Positions 51,201 to 60,339 of a stretch of 64,000 bases of DNA are shown here, piece after piece (the first letter of the stretch is position 1; the number at the start of each line of letters is the position of its first letter). A program made the translations under genes and the position numbers. The stretch lies in the NCBI GenBank assembly GCA_016713425.1, contig JADJPE010000005.1, positions 4,810,501-4,874,500 of the forward strand, read 5' to 3'. The notes under the pieces were generated by a model. The model worked only from the letters and a program-made list of their open reading frames with translations. It was not told the DNA's origin and searched no databases. Origin of the DNA: Deltaproteobacteria bacterium (GTDB lineage: Bacteria > Myxococcota > Kuafuiibacteriia > Kuafuiibacteriales > Kuafuiibacteriaceae).

Positions 51201-54200
51201 GATCGTTCGGTGTCTCGAAGACAACGCTCCGCGTCGTCGCGGTCACCCGTGGATTTCGCTCGCTCGGATGGCTCGTTTCGACGCGAGCGGAATACTGTGC
51301 ATCCATGCCAAAACGTGGGTCGGGCGTGCGCTTCCTGGTCTCGACCGTTCCATCGGGATAGGTGGTTGTCTTGGTCATGTTGCCGAACGTCGTGGTGGAT
51401 TCGGAACCATCGAAATCGATGACCGTCCTTCGATTCTCACCGGTTTCGAGCGTCTCCATGCGGTAGGTACGCTTTTCGCCGGTGGGCAACGACGCATGCA
51501 CGCGATACGCGTCGCCGGACTCATCGACCTCGCGCGCGAAGGACCATCCGTTCCCGCTCGAGTCGAGGTCGCTCAGCAAGCGGCCGCGGCCGTCGTAGGT
51601 CATGGTCGACACGCGCCCATCGGGGCGCTCGAACCGGGTGAGGAGTCCATCGTCCGTGTACTCCATCCGATAAACGCCGCCGCCCGGAAGATGCACTTCG
51701 CGGAGCATGCCGTTCGACGTGTAGAAGAGCTCGCTTCGCTGTCCGTCCGGGGCGACAAAGGCGGCAACCCGACCGTCGCTGTGCCGCTCGAGACTTGTGG
51801 AACGGCTCACGGCGTCGCTGACGGAAATCAGAAGGTCGTCTTGGTCATAGGCGAAGCGACGCTGGGTGACGTTCGAAAGTGCGTCGGCCGTCTCGGTGTG
51901 GAGCCCAGCGATCGAGAAGGTGTGCACCTCCTGTCGGTCGGCGTCGACGTAAGCCCTCGTCCTGCCTTCGATCTCGGCGACCAAATACTGGGCACCGTCA
52001 CCCATGCCGGTCGGTCCGTAGAGCGTGCCGGAGGGGCTCACGATCGTGCTATTCGTCACATCGATGTAGTCGGAGATCGACGGACCAAGGCGAAGATCTG
52101 GGCGCAGCCTCGCAACCCACTCGAGTGCATCGTTCTTGACCAGGAAGACGTCGCGTCGCGCCAAGCCATTGTTCGCGTGGTATTCGGAGACGTAGATCCC
52201 GCCGCGGGACGAGGCCGCGATGTGCCGGTGGCTTCCGGAATAGGGAATCGTAAAGACCGACTGCCCGTCCTCGGTCGTCGCGCCGGAGATCAGACCCCCC
52301 AACCGCTCCACTTGGCCGTCGCTGCGGATGCGATCGATGACGCCGCGCTCCTCGACATAGACCGTGCCGTCGGCCGCCACCTCGAGCCCACGAATCGACT
52401 CGGCCTGGAGACGCCCGCGCGCATCTGACGCGAAGTCCCCGGGCGGAAAGTAATACGGCTGAACGAGGCATTCAGGGCGCTGGAAGTTGACCCAGCCGTT
52501 GGGGGTGGGCCCGTCGGGGTGGCGGCCATAGAACGGGCGAACCTGCCCGTCCGACGTGACCTTGAGGACGTAACACGTATCCGCGAGATAGAGGCTGCAG
52601 TCGGGCGCGATCGCAAGCGCTCGCGCCAATCGACCGAGCCCCGCGGTCTTGGCCTCCCCCTCCCCGGAATACTCACCGGTCGCGTTGCCCGCGACGTGGT
52701 GAACGCGCCGGTCGCGGTCGAGGCGATAGATGCGATTCGGCTCCCACGTTGCCATCACAAGCGACGACTCCGAGGTTGCCTTCAGGTCGGCGATTCGCGA
52801 GAGGCAAACCTCGTCGAGATCCGCGCCTTCAGCCGGAAGCTCGTCGTCGGGGAGGTGGTAGCTGCACGCTGGATTCTCGCCGACCTCCGCCCGCCCGAGC
52901 CCGCCCACATACGTGACTGTGCCTTCGACGCTCTTGCGCACGATCGCCGTCGGTTGCCGTGGCTGACAGCCGTTCCTCCAGTACCCCACCGTCGCAAGGT
53001 AGAAGAAGCCACCACCGGGGATGGGGAACACGGGGTCGCGTCGCATGACGTAGGCTCCATTCGGGAGCGAGCCCACGCCACAGCCTTGATACTGGATGTC
53101 CGTCACACCAAGAGGGGCCAAGACGGCCAACACTTCGGCACGCGTGATGGCGGACTTCGGCGTCTGAGGCAGCTCAGCCACCTCGAGCGACCGGCGTGTC
53201 CCGTCACCGCGGCGCAGGATCGTCGTGAGTTCACCGGCCTCGCTCAGCGTCTCGATGTCGTGGTGGACATCGAGTGACCAGGCCCCAAGGCTCATCTCGG
53301 CCGGGCTTCGCGCGGGCTCAACGCGTGCTTCGAACGGATAGTTCGCTTCGAGGGCGAGTGAGCCTTCTCGTGGATTCAAGTCCGCCGTGTTCGGAGGCTG
53401 GCGTCGGTCGTCCATGAATGCCCGAAACCTGCCCCTGCTCGGTAGGTCATACACGACCGGATATCGATACCCGATGCGGGCGTTCACCTTGATCAGGCCG
53501 CGCACTCGCCGACCCCAGGCATCGACGGGGTCATCCTCGTACCAGTCGAAAGTCGTTCGAAGATCTGCTTCGGCGGGAAAGGTCTTCACCCACCGGCGAC
53601 CCGCGCCCGTGACTTGAAGTTCAACCCCCAGGAGCCCGGGCGGAAGCGTGCCTTCGGTAAGACGAATCGTCGTCTCCGCTGGCTTGTAGCCCCGCGCATC
53701 GCGGGCGCTATACCAAAGGCTGTAATCCGTGCCCGAAATCGGGATGCGCTCCCGGAGTGTCTGACTTTGGCAGCTCACGACCGATCCCGTGACTTCGCAC
53801 TCCTGCGGCTCGCATTCGGGCTCCTTGCAGCACTCGGGGCCTCGGCAACACGACGGACAGGGCCCAGGCGGAGGGCCACCGCCGCCTCCGCCCGGTCCAG
53901 CGCCACCGCCCGGTCCGGCTGCGCCTCCGGGGGGCCCGCCGCCAAAGTTGCAGTCTACGGCCGAGAAGTGCGGAATGGGCGCTCGCCAGAAGGTCTTGCC
54001 AGTTTCGAACTGGCTTGCGATTGCGCGCAGCTCGTAGGCAGAGATGCCGAGCTCATCGAGACGTTCTTGCGAAGCCGCAGCGCCTCCTTCGTCGACCGCA
54101 AGCACCGCCCGGCCTTCGCCGTCGAGGCTCAACACCTGAAGCACACGCCCGTTGTCCGAAGGAACCCAGCAGCCACAGTCGCGATCGTACATGCCGACCG

Positions 54201-55329
54201 GAACGATCATCCCCACCGGCACATCGAGGAAGTTATCGAGGTAGAAGGGAACGGGCTTCGAGAAGAGAACCGTCGTCGCGCCGGCGTCCAGCGCTTCGTC
54301 GATCGAGAACTCAGCCGCGTACGTGTACATGGACGTGGGCGGCAGATCTTTGGGCATGGCGCGCGGACCGGTTGCACCCGTGGTGTATTCGGTTGCGCGC
54401 ACCGTGAGCGCATCGAGCGGAAGCTCGGTTCCGTCCGGAAGGCGCATTGCGGCCGTGACACCGGGCTCGAAAACAAGGCGCGCGGTTCGGGGGCCATCCA
54501 GGTCTTCTTGGCGGGAGCCGATCGCGACTACGGCTCCCGATTGGTCGTTGACCTGAGAGAGCGTCACTTCGGTGGTCACCGGATCCAGCGAGGTGAGCAC
54601 GACATCTGGCGCCCACCCCCAGTCCCGCCAGGCCACCTGAACGTCACGCTGAAGTGGGAGAAACGAAGGATGGGTAAGCGTCAGCGTAAACAACCCACCG
54701 CCATTGATCGCGATTTCATACTCGCCGTTTCGTTTCGTTCGGCTGTGTCCGTACTCGGGATGGTCGAGGATCTGGACTGAAACGTGGGGAATCGGGGTCC
54801 CCGCCCGGTCGAACACCCGCCCCCGAATGATCGCAATGGTTTCTGAACGGATGGTTCCGGGTGCTACGCCGACCTGAATCGGATTTTCGCCCTCGTAGAT
54901 GAAGCGGGTTGCGTCCACGATGTCATATGGTCGCGACGGGTCGAGCTCCGGCGGAGGCTGACTGTCGTCGTCAGGCCAATCGATCGTGCTGGCCTCGCCA
55001 CCATCGGAATTGGCGGGACCGCCGTCGTCATCGATCGACCCCGCGTCTTGCTCAGCGTGCCCGCCGTCGCCCAACGAGGCTGCATCTCGGTTCGAGGATC
55101 CAGCGTCGGCCGGCGACGAAACGTCGGCCGACGCCCCATCGAGCACGGAACCGACGTCGCGATGATCCTCCGAGCCCGCGTCGGAAGACGAAGACGATGA
55201 CGCATCGATCGATGGCCTCGGACCGGAATCGCCACATCCCACGACGCCCATGCCCAGCGTCGCGCACGCACCTGCAACTGCAACGGCAACCCGAAGAGCG
55301 GAGCACGCCCATCGAAACGAACTCAGCAC
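48289..55329 (-). CDS. Large RHS/NHL-repeat lipoprotein with C-terminal toxin-like domain
   Basis: 2346 aa from GTG 55329, which gives a clean lipoprotein signal (ALRVAVAVAGACATLGMGVV, then Cys32); the frame is open to ATG 55497, adding a Thr-Pro repeat. In order: Ser/Asp/Ala-rich linker; carboxypeptidase-regulatory-like beta domain (IRGRVFDRAGTPIPHVSVQ); a Gly/Pro/Cys-rich linker; NHL-like repeats (YVGGLGRAEVG, VHHVAGNATGEYSGEG, GLEVAADGTVYVEERG); about 1000 residues of RHS/YD repeats; the RHS core end GLGRYLQSDPLIGRVGVNAY to MGLYD; and a unique 158-residue tail. That layout matches polymorphic toxins. The tail has Cys2251, His2286 and Asp2302 spaced like a papain-like triad. No immunity gene is evident. 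Confidence 0.85.
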   Translation of the reverse strand: MLSSFRWACSALRVAVAVAGACATLGMGVVGCGDSGPRPSIDASSSSSSDAGSEDHRDVGSVLDGASADVSSPADAGSSNRDAASLGDGGHAEQDAGSIDDDGGPANSDGGEASTIDWPDDDSQPPPELDPSRPYDIVDATRFIYEGENPIQVGVAPGTIRSETIAIIRGRVFDRAGTPIPHVSVQILDHPEYGHSRTKRNGEYEIAINGGGLFTLTLTHPSFLPLQRDVQVAWRDWGWAPDVVLTSLDPVTTEVTLSQVNDQSGAVVAIGSRQEDLDGPRTARLVFEPGVTAAMRLPDGTELPLDALTVRATEYTTGATGPRAMPKDLPPTSMYTYAAEFSIDEALDAGATTVLFSKPVPFYLDNFLDVPVGMIVPVGMYDRDCGCWVPSDNGRVLQVLSLDGEGRAVLAVDEGGAAASQERLDELGISAYELRAIASQFETGKTFWRAPIPHFSAVDCNFGGGPPGGAAGPGGGAGPGGGGGGPPPGPCPSCCRGPECCKEPECEPQECEVTGSVVSCQSQTLRERIPISGTDYSLWYSARDARGYKPAETTIRLTEGTLPPGLLGVELQVTGAGRRWVKTFPAEADLRTTFDWYEDDPVDAWGRRVRGLIKVNARIGYRYPVVYDLPSRGRFRAFMDDRRQPPNTADLNPREGSLALEANYPFEARVEPARSPAEMSLGAWSLDVHHDIETLSEAGELTTILRRGDGTRRSLEVAELPQTPKSAITRAEVLAVLAPLGVTDIQYQGCGVGSLPNGAYVMRRDPVFPIPGGGFFYLATVGYWRNGCQPRQPTAIVRKSVEGTVTYVGGLGRAEVGENPACSYHLPDDELPAEGADLDEVCLSRIADLKATSESSLVMATWEPNRIYRLDRDRRVHHVAGNATGEYSGEGEAKTAGLGRLARALAIAPDCSLYLADTCYVLKVTSDGQVRPFYGRHPDGPTPNGWVNFQRPECLVQPYYFPPGDFASDARGRLQAESIRGLEVAADGTVYVEERGVIDRIRSDGQVERLGGLISGATTEDGQSVFTIPYSGSHRHIAASSRGGIYVSEYHANNGLARRDVFLVKNDALEWVARLRPDLRLGPSISDYIDVTNSTIVSPSGTLYGPTGMGDGAQYLVAEIEGRTRAYVDADRQEVHTFSIAGLHTETADALSNVTQRRFAYDQDDLLISVSDAVSRSTSLERHSDGRVAAFVAPDGQRSELFYTSNGMLREVHLPGGGVYRMEYTDDGLLTRFERPDGRVSTMTYDGRGRLLSDLDSSGNGWSFAREVDESGDAYRVHASLPTGEKRTYRMETLETGENRRTVIDFDGSESTTTFGNMTKTTTYPDGTVETRKRTPDPRFGMDAQYSARVETSHPSERNPRVTATTRSVVFETPNDPTSPLARQTDQFVQGGERRRVVYDAVTRTTSEFDDTAGEAAHTRFNESGRIVETKYESIAVSETRTERYIYDTSGHLTEIDGPRADVADVLTLAYDANHRLTSFTNPAGHGTEIRAYDAAGNPTHVVLPSGLEIRLSYDATGRVTQRDENDRVTRFVYDAAGNQTTTFPNGRTWRTRYRGLDGRESSTTLLHAPGGERLEVTRDVTSNQVALRALDATGTERCTLGGQFDAPSLTQSVFAGEERVSTELHPYWERPVRVQEGNRTTSYVYDSSGRLTRSETAAGAVFSYAQANNRSVTATDPLGMRTVVTRGAFGEVVRFENPSTGTTDYTYDEAGGLASTTDARGVTVRFVRDPLGRVVVQDYPGDSDDITFVYDEAPFGVGEMTSLRDRTGSTSLSYNAFGQVVDRSEVVGRATLPLHNDYTPDGARASLTYPSGLRVAFRYDANDRIQAMDAYLPGASTPTPLVSNIEYLPFGPLMRASFGDEAHTEENREYDTGYRLRRKSVSGLIDWTYAYDSNGQLTAIEDAVRGESQIFSYDDDGRMLSAEGPYGSLAYTYDEMGNRRTSSRGGEASTYAYESATGRLTSIVGPSGEERPFDYDAMGNATRDGTRQFAYSARGHLARVDNENVSIAAYGYNSRHERVFKTVNGVTTIFVYDKIFDSDRQLLGEYAEDGSPIREIIWLDNSPLASVEYGEAEPSVLWVHVDHARTPRIMSDTSGSVVWSWASDPFGTALADENPDGDGVLIRFNLRFPGQYFDAETRLHENHFRVYDPGLGRYLQSDPLIGRVGVNAYAYAESSPVQTTDTMGLYDATDRARDLGAIRRYMQEYIDELVKTKRRHPEGSRNQSLLDALWEKIRDKANTEQPESVNYEWCADQAIDHYASADRWLPVEWTAEIANNPYPPGLGKHVVIILKSPDGHEFVMDTWSSEDGLLYPRPPPDDYGDLEMLLGDLPGPERFEGKPPFDLPP

Positions 55330-55372
55330 GCGGGCGCTCGAGCTCTTCGCGTCCCGAGCGTCCTGAGGGATA

Positions 55373-55446
55373 GGCGTGGGCGTGGGCGTGGGCGTGGGCG
55401 TGGGCGTGGGCGTGGGCGTGGGCGTGGGCGTGGGCGTGGGCGTGGA
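55373..55446. repeat. GGCGTG hexanucleotide array at the RHS gene start
   Basis: About twelve perfect copies of GGCGTG on the plus strand (CACGCC on the coding strand). It sits just upstream of the proposed GTG start; if translation began at 55497 it would encode a Thr-Pro run before the signal peptide. Its purity suggests it changes length easily. Confidence 0.92.
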
Positions 55447-55497
55447 TGGGGTACCCGTCACAGGCGATGATTGCGTGGCCCGAGCTGTGCGCATCAA

Positions 55498-56000
55498 GGA
55501 CCGTAGTCGGAGGCCCGCGTTGCGCGGCGCATTCCGCCTCTGATTGCTCAGCCCGCTGAACTCGCGTCGGCGTTCGAACGGCCTCTCCGTCTACGGCGAG
55601 TCGGGTCGCGATTCGGTCTCCTCGACGGCGAGCTGGATGTCCTGGACGCAGTATGTCCGCTCCGCGTTCCTGGCCCCCGCATGGACCGACCCGCACCACA
55701 TCGCGTGAATCTGCCTGGGGTCGATTCTATCTCGCCTTGTGGTCGTCTTCTTGGAAGGTATTCCGTGAATACCCTGCGGAGCGATCGCTCTAGCCTCCGA
55801 CCAGAGTCCCCCACAAGAACGCTCAGTGCGCCGAGATTTCCAAGCAGCGCATGGACGCCCATCCAGCCGACCGCTCGCGGTTCGTTTTGCCCTTCAGCGG
55901 TTCGGCTGTGTTGTCTGTGCCTATCAGACAGGTACCCTCGGTGTCGCTGCGAATTCGTATGGCCCTGGAGTTGCGTCCCCGGTCGGAGCGGAGGTCCCGG
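55498..56000. other. Divergent intergenic region between RHS and tectonin lipoprotein genes
   Basis: 503 bp with no supported gene. It must contain both promoters. Visible elements are the inverted repeat GGTATT-CCGTG-AATACC (55757-55773), the 12-bp palindrome GAGCGATCGCTC (55779-55790) followed directly by TAGCCT (55791-55796), a possible -10, and GGAGG (55989-55993) as ribosome binding site of the lipoprotein. No convincing -35 was found. Confidence 0.5.
55757..55773. promoter_or_regulatory. Inverted repeat, possible operator
   Basis: Perfect 6-bp arms GGTATT and AATACC around CCGTG, about 20 bp before a TAGCCT -10 candidate. A regulator binding here could affect the tectonin lipoprotein gene. 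Confidence 0.3.
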
Positions 56001-58169
56001 ATGAATCAATCGGTGAACCGAGCTCCGCTCTCGAGGGAGGTCAGGCTGAGGCTCAGCCTGAGCCTGAGTCTCTTGGTGATGTCAGCGGGTTGGCTGACGC
56101 CTGGATGCATGTCGGGCCCTGAGGATGATGCCCCGGAGCTTGCGACGAGTGAAGTCAACGCTCTCGGGAACAACATCCGCTTCTTTGGTTACTATCAGGC
56201 CGACCAGCTTCACGAGCTGGAAGTCGTCGCAGGCCATTCGACCACCCTGATCATGGAGGGTGAGATCAACGATGAACGGTTCAGCCAGATGCGACAACGC
56301 GGCGTGAAGGTCTTCCTTTCGCTCGCCTCTGTCTTCTTCGCCTGGGACGCGGCCTGTCCCTGCAACGTCTTTCAGGACGCTGACGCGGACACGCGATGGG
56401 CCTCCGTTAGAGACGTCATTCTTCGCAACCGAGACGTGATCGAGGCCTTCATTCCGATCGATGAGCCGGAGTTCAGTCGGTTCCCCGGCACGGACGATGC
56501 CCAGCCGATGCGTCGCAGGGATGGGCTTGAGCGGATCGCGACCCTGGTTCGTCGCGATATCCCCGGCGCGAAGATGGCGGTCAACTTCTGGGGCGATACC
56601 GTTCGTCAATTCGCTCGGGACGCCTTCGAATTCCAGCGACGGTATCCACCAAGCTATGACTACGTGGGCACCGAGAGCTACGAGGCGTCATTCGACGAGT
56701 CGCTGTATCGATCCCTTCTCAGTTTGACCGCATCCGTGAAGACGCCGGCGCCCGAGGTCTACCTGGTCCCCAAAGCGTTTCTGAACGTCGGCAACGATCG
56801 GTTCCCGCAGCCCGACGGCGAGAGTGGAATCGTAACCCGGCACCTCGACCGCGCAATGGCCTTTGCGAACGGTGAGCCTCGCGTCGTTGGGCTCTTCGCG
56901 TTTCTGTATCGAACCATCGGCGAAGCTGGGGGTCAGCTGACGGGCGTCAACGAGCATCCTGCGATCCAGGGCTGGATGCGCCGCAATGGCGAGGCGATTC
57001 GGAACGGATCGTCCGGTGGCGGCGGAGGCTCATCAGGGGGTTCGACGACCACGGGCCGAGTGCGCCTGTGGCGCCTTTGGAACGAGGTTGTACGCGACCA
57101 CTTCTACACAACGTCGGAAGTCGAGGCGAATCAAGCCGTCGCAAACCATGGGTATCGGATGGAGGCTGAGTTGATCTACATCCACGCGCAGCCTGGCGAT
57201 GGACGTGTCCCGCTCTACCGCTATTTCGGCAATCAGGGCTCCGACCACTTCTACACGACGCGCGGAGGGGGTGCGCCGCTCGTGGCCGGCGACTATCGTC
57301 TCGAAGGCATTGCGGGGCATGTCTACCCGACGGCCGGATCCGATCGGGTCAGGCTTTATCGCTACTGGAGTCCCTCAGGAACTGATCACTTCTACACGAC
57401 CCGGCACGGCGGTGCTTCGACCATTCCCGCAACCGACTACCGTCTTGAAGACGAAGAGATCTGGGTCTTCGAGTCGTCGGGAGGTTCTGGGACGAGCTCG
57501 GGAACGACGGGCACAACGAGCCCCTCTTCGCCCACTTCGTCGTGGCGAATGGTCTCCGGGCGGCTCAAGAACGTCTCCGTAGGTGCCGATGGCGCTGTCT
57601 GGGGCGTCAACGCGTCCGACCAGATCTACCAGCGCGTGGGTGAAGCTTGGCGGAACATCCCCGGAGGTCTCAAGCAAATCACGGTGGGCAGCGCGGCTCA
57701 CGTCTGGGGCGTCAATGCGAACGACCATGTCTACCGCCGCGACCAAGACCGCTGGACTCGGATTCCGGGGTCTCTCAAGCACGTCTCGGTGGGGGCCGAC
57801 GGGGCGGTTTGGGGTGTCAACGCGTCCAACCAGATCTTCCGGCGCGTGGGTGACTCTTGGCAGAATATCCCCGGCAGTCTCAAGCAAATCTCGGTGGGCA
57901 GTGCGGGCCACGTATGGGGCGTCAACTCGGCCAATCAGATCTATCAGCGCGTGGGCGCATCCTGGGCCCGGATTCCCGGATCCCTGAAGCACGTCTCGGT
58001 GGGTGCCGACGGCGCGGTCTGGGGCGTCAACGCGTCCGACCAGATCTTCCGGCGCGTTGGCTCAGATTGGGAGCACGTGGGTGGGGCGCTGAAGCAGATC
58101 GACGTCGGGGGCGCGAACCTTGTCTGGGGCGTGAACGCGGGGGACCTGATATACCGAAGGGTTCTGTAG
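56001..58169 (+). CDS. Lipoprotein: glycoside hydrolase-like domain, DUF5648 and tectonin propeller
   Basis: 722 aa from ATG 56001 with GGAGG 7 nt upstream. Signal sequence (LRLSLSLSLLVMSAGWLTPG) ends at Cys36. Residues about 55-340 look like a TIM barrel (NNIRFFGYYQADQLHELEVV, GVKVFLSLASVFFAWD, AFIPIDEPEFSR, AKMAVNFWGD, YDYVGTESYEA), with acidic residues where glycosidases have theirs. A Gly/Ser linker leads to three DUF5648-type repeats (YRYFGNQGSDHFYTTRGGG). A second linker precedes six tectonin blades (SLKHVSVGADGAVWGVNASD type), a six-blade propeller known to bind LPS or glycans. Probably a surface carbohydrate-binding lipoprotein. Divergent from the RHS gene. Confidence 0.82.
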   Translation: MNQSVNRAPLSREVRLRLSLSLSLLVMSAGWLTPGCMSGPEDDAPELATSEVNALGNNIRFFGYYQADQLHELEVVAGHSTTLIMEGEINDERFSQMRQRGVKVFLSLASVFFAWDAACPCNVFQDADADTRWASVRDVILRNRDVIEAFIPIDEPEFSRFPGTDDAQPMRRRDGLERIATLVRRDIPGAKMAVNFWGDTVRQFARDAFEFQRRYPPSYDYVGTESYEASFDESLYRSLLSLTASVKTPAPEVYLVPKAFLNVGNDRFPQPDGESGIVTRHLDRAMAFANGEPRVVGLFAFLYRTIGEAGGQLTGVNEHPAIQGWMRRNGEAIRNGSSGGGGGSSGGSTTTGRVRLWRLWNEVVRDHFYTTSEVEANQAVANHGYRMEAELIYIHAQPGDGRVPLYRYFGNQGSDHFYTTRGGGAPLVAGDYRLEGIAGHVYPTAGSDRVRLYRYWSPSGTDHFYTTRHGGASTIPATDYRLEDEEIWVFESSGGSGTSSGTTGTTSPSSPTSSWRMVSGRLKNVSVGADGAVWGVNASDQIYQRVGEAWRNIPGGLKQITVGSAAHVWGVNANDHVYRRDQDRWTRIPGSLKHVSVGADGAVWGVNASNQIFRRVGDSWQNIPGSLKQISVGSAGHVWGVNSANQIYQRVGASWARIPGSLKHVSVGADGAVWGVNASDQIFRRVGSDWEHVGGALKQIDVGGANLVWGVNAGDLIYRRVL

Positions 58170-58246
58170 GTTGTCCTCTTCGCTCGAGAGCGTCTGATCC
58201 TCGGCTTGACCCGCTGCTTGATAGGCGCTGGGCGACGAGGGACGGC

Positions 58247-60082
58247 CTAATCGAGCTCGAAGGCTTCCTTGTAATCGAGCTTGAGCGATGGATCCTGATC
58301 TTCCTTCTTCAAGTAGCAGTTCCCGACGACCAGAGCTTCGATCTCGGTGCCCATGAAGCAACGAAACGCATCGGCCGGTGTGCCGACGATCGGCTCGCCA
58401 CGCACGTTGAAGCTCGTGTTCACGACGACCGGGCATCCGGTCTTCTTTTTGAATGCGCTGATCAGTTGATGAAAACGTGGGTTCGTATCTGCGTGTACGG
58501 TTTGGATGCGCGCTGAGTAGTCGACATGGGTTACGGCTGGGATCTCGGAGCGCGGGATGTTGAGCTTCTCGATGCCAAAGAGTTGCTGCTGCTCGGGCGT
58601 CATTTCGCGGCACTTGCTGGGCTTGACGTTCGCGACCAGCAACATGTACGGGCTCGTTCCCTCGATCTCGAACCAGTCCGTGACGTCTTCGGCTAGGACG
58701 GCGGGCGCGAACGGTCGGAACGACTCCCGGTACTTGACCTTGAGGTTGAGGACCGACTGCATGCTGGGTGAACGTGGGTCGCCGATGATCGATCGACCGC
58801 CGAGGGCGCGGGGCCCGTATTCCATGCGCCCCTGGAACCAACCCAACGCCTTCTCTTCGGCGAGGGCGTTGGCGCAGGCGTCGATGAGCTCATCGTCATT
58901 CAAGACCGAAAACTTGGCGCCGGACTCCTTGAGTTGACGCTCGATCTCCTCCTGCGCGAACGCGGGGCCGAGATAAGAGCCTCGCATGTGGTCATGCTGC
59001 CCGTCGCTCTTCCGCGGCTGTTTCTTGAATAGGTGGAAGGCTGCCAAAGCGGCGCCGAGAGCCCCGCCGGCGTCGCCGGCTGCGGGTTGGATCCAAAGCC
59101 CCTTGACGTGCCCATCGCGGAGGATCTTCCCATTGGCGACGCAGTTGAGGGCGACGCCGCCCGCGAGACAAAGGTTGCTGATGCCTGTTTCTTTGACGAG
59201 CGAGCGCGAAAGTCGAAGCACCGCTTCCTCGACGACTTTCTGGACGGATGCGGCGAGGTCCATCTCACGCTGAGTCAGCTTGTGCTCTCGGCCGCGCGCC
59301 GGTCCGCCGAAGAGCTCAGCGAACTTGTCGTTCGTCATGCGAAGGCCGGTGCAGTAGTCGAAGTACTCGAGGTTGAGTCGGAATGAGCCATCCTCGCGCA
59401 GATCGATGATGTGTTCGAGGATTGTGTCGGCGTACTTTGGCTCACCGTACGGCGCGAGTCCCATGACCTTGTATTCACCGGAGTTGACCTTGAACCCGGT
59501 GTAGTAAGTGAACGCTGAATACAGAAGTCCGAGTGAGTGCGGGAAGTGGATCTCCTTGATCATGTCGAGGCGGTTGCCGCGACCGATCGCGACCGAGGTG
59601 GTCGCCCATTCGCCGACACCGTCCATCGTCAAGACAACGGCCTCTTCAAACGGCGAAGGAAAGAACGCGCTTGCGGCGTGGCTTTGGTGATGCTCGGAGA
59701 AGAGGAGGCGATTCTTCCAGTCGAAGTCAGGGCGGTGCTTTTCGAACGCCTTGCGAAGATAGCTCTTCTGGAACAGCTTTTCGCGGAGCCAGATGGGGAT
59801 CGCCATTCGGAACGACTGAAAGCCGCGCGGGGCGAAGGCGAGGTACGTTTCGATGAGCCGTTCGAACTTCAAGAAAGGTTTGTCGTAGAACGCGATGTGG
59901 TCGATGCCGTCGAGGGTGGCGCCGGCTTCGCGCAGGCAGTAGTCGACCGCTTCGTGAGGAAAGCGAGCGTCGTGCTTTTTACGCGTGAACCGCTCCTCCT
60001 GCGCGGCGGCGACGATCTTGCCGTCATCCACCAAAGCCGCAGCGCTGTCGTGATAGAACGCAGAAATTCCCAGGATTCGCAT
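58247..60082 (-). CDS. Carbamoyltransferase (NodU/CmcH/TobZ family)
   Basis: 611 aa starting MRILGISAFYHDSAAALVDD, the diagnostic N-terminus of the family, with QEERFTRKKHD, SEHHQSHAASAFFPSPFEEA (metal-binding His), VNSGEYKVMGLAPYG, LAGGVALNCVANGKI and the C-terminal YrdC-like part with GPRALGGRSIIGDPR and NTSFNVRGEPIV. Transfers carbamoyl from carbamoyl phosphate to a hydroxyl, often on a sugar or natural product. ATG 60082 chosen; the open frame extends 171 bp upstream over the DUF5989 gene. Third gene of a minus-strand operon with SxtJ and DUF5989; substrate unknown. Confidence 0.93.
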   Translation of the reverse strand: MRILGISAFYHDSAAALVDDGKIVAAAQEERFTRKKHDARFPHEAVDYCLREAGATLDGIDHIAFYDKPFLKFERLIETYLAFAPRGFQSFRMAIPIWLREKLFQKSYLRKAFEKHRPDFDWKNRLLFSEHHQSHAASAFFPSPFEEAVVLTMDGVGEWATTSVAIGRGNRLDMIKEIHFPHSLGLLYSAFTYYTGFKVNSGEYKVMGLAPYGEPKYADTILEHIIDLREDGSFRLNLEYFDYCTGLRMTNDKFAELFGGPARGREHKLTQREMDLAASVQKVVEEAVLRLSRSLVKETGISNLCLAGGVALNCVANGKILRDGHVKGLWIQPAAGDAGGALGAALAAFHLFKKQPRKSDGQHDHMRGSYLGPAFAQEEIERQLKESGAKFSVLNDDELIDACANALAEEKALGWFQGRMEYGPRALGGRSIIGDPRSPSMQSVLNLKVKYRESFRPFAPAVLAEDVTDWFEIEGTSPYMLLVANVKPSKCREMTPEQQQLFGIEKLNIPRSEIPAVTHVDYSARIQTVHADTNPRFHQLISAFKKKTGCPVVVNTSFNVRGEPIVGTPADAFRCFMGTEIEALVVGNCYLKKEDQDPSLKLDYKEAFELD

Positions 60083-60123
60083 GAGTTCAGCCTGCCTCTG
60101 ATCGAGCCTCGGTCCCGATCCGA

Positions 60124-60273
60124 TTAGAATAGTGTGTAGATGAACGGCGCGATGGCTGAGCCTTGCGCCGCGAGAAGCAGACCGCCGAACAGGGCCATCA
60201 TCAGGAGGATCGGCAGGAGCCAGAACTTCTTTCTGGCCCGAAGAAAAGCCCACATTTCCTTAACAAAATCCAT
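60124..60273 (-). CDS. DUF5989 small membrane protein
   Basis: 49 aa: MDFVKEMWAFLRARKKFWLL at the N-terminus, one transmembrane segment (LLPILLMMALFGGLLLAAQG) and the end SAIAPFIYTLF. This is the DUF5989 pattern, which is repeatedly found between SxtJ-type proteins and carbamoyltransferases. Start ATG at 60273, stop TAA at 60124; 41 bp before the carbamoyltransferase ATG. Probably a membrane anchor or partner for the enzyme. Confidence 0.85.
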   Translation of the reverse strand: MDFVKEMWAFLRARKKFWLLPILLMMALFGGLLLAAQGSAIAPFIYTLF

Positions 60274-60339
60274 CGTACCCCTCAGAATCTTCAGAATCCT
60301 TCAGATCGTTCGTTCTGCGTTCCTTCGTTCCTTCGATCT

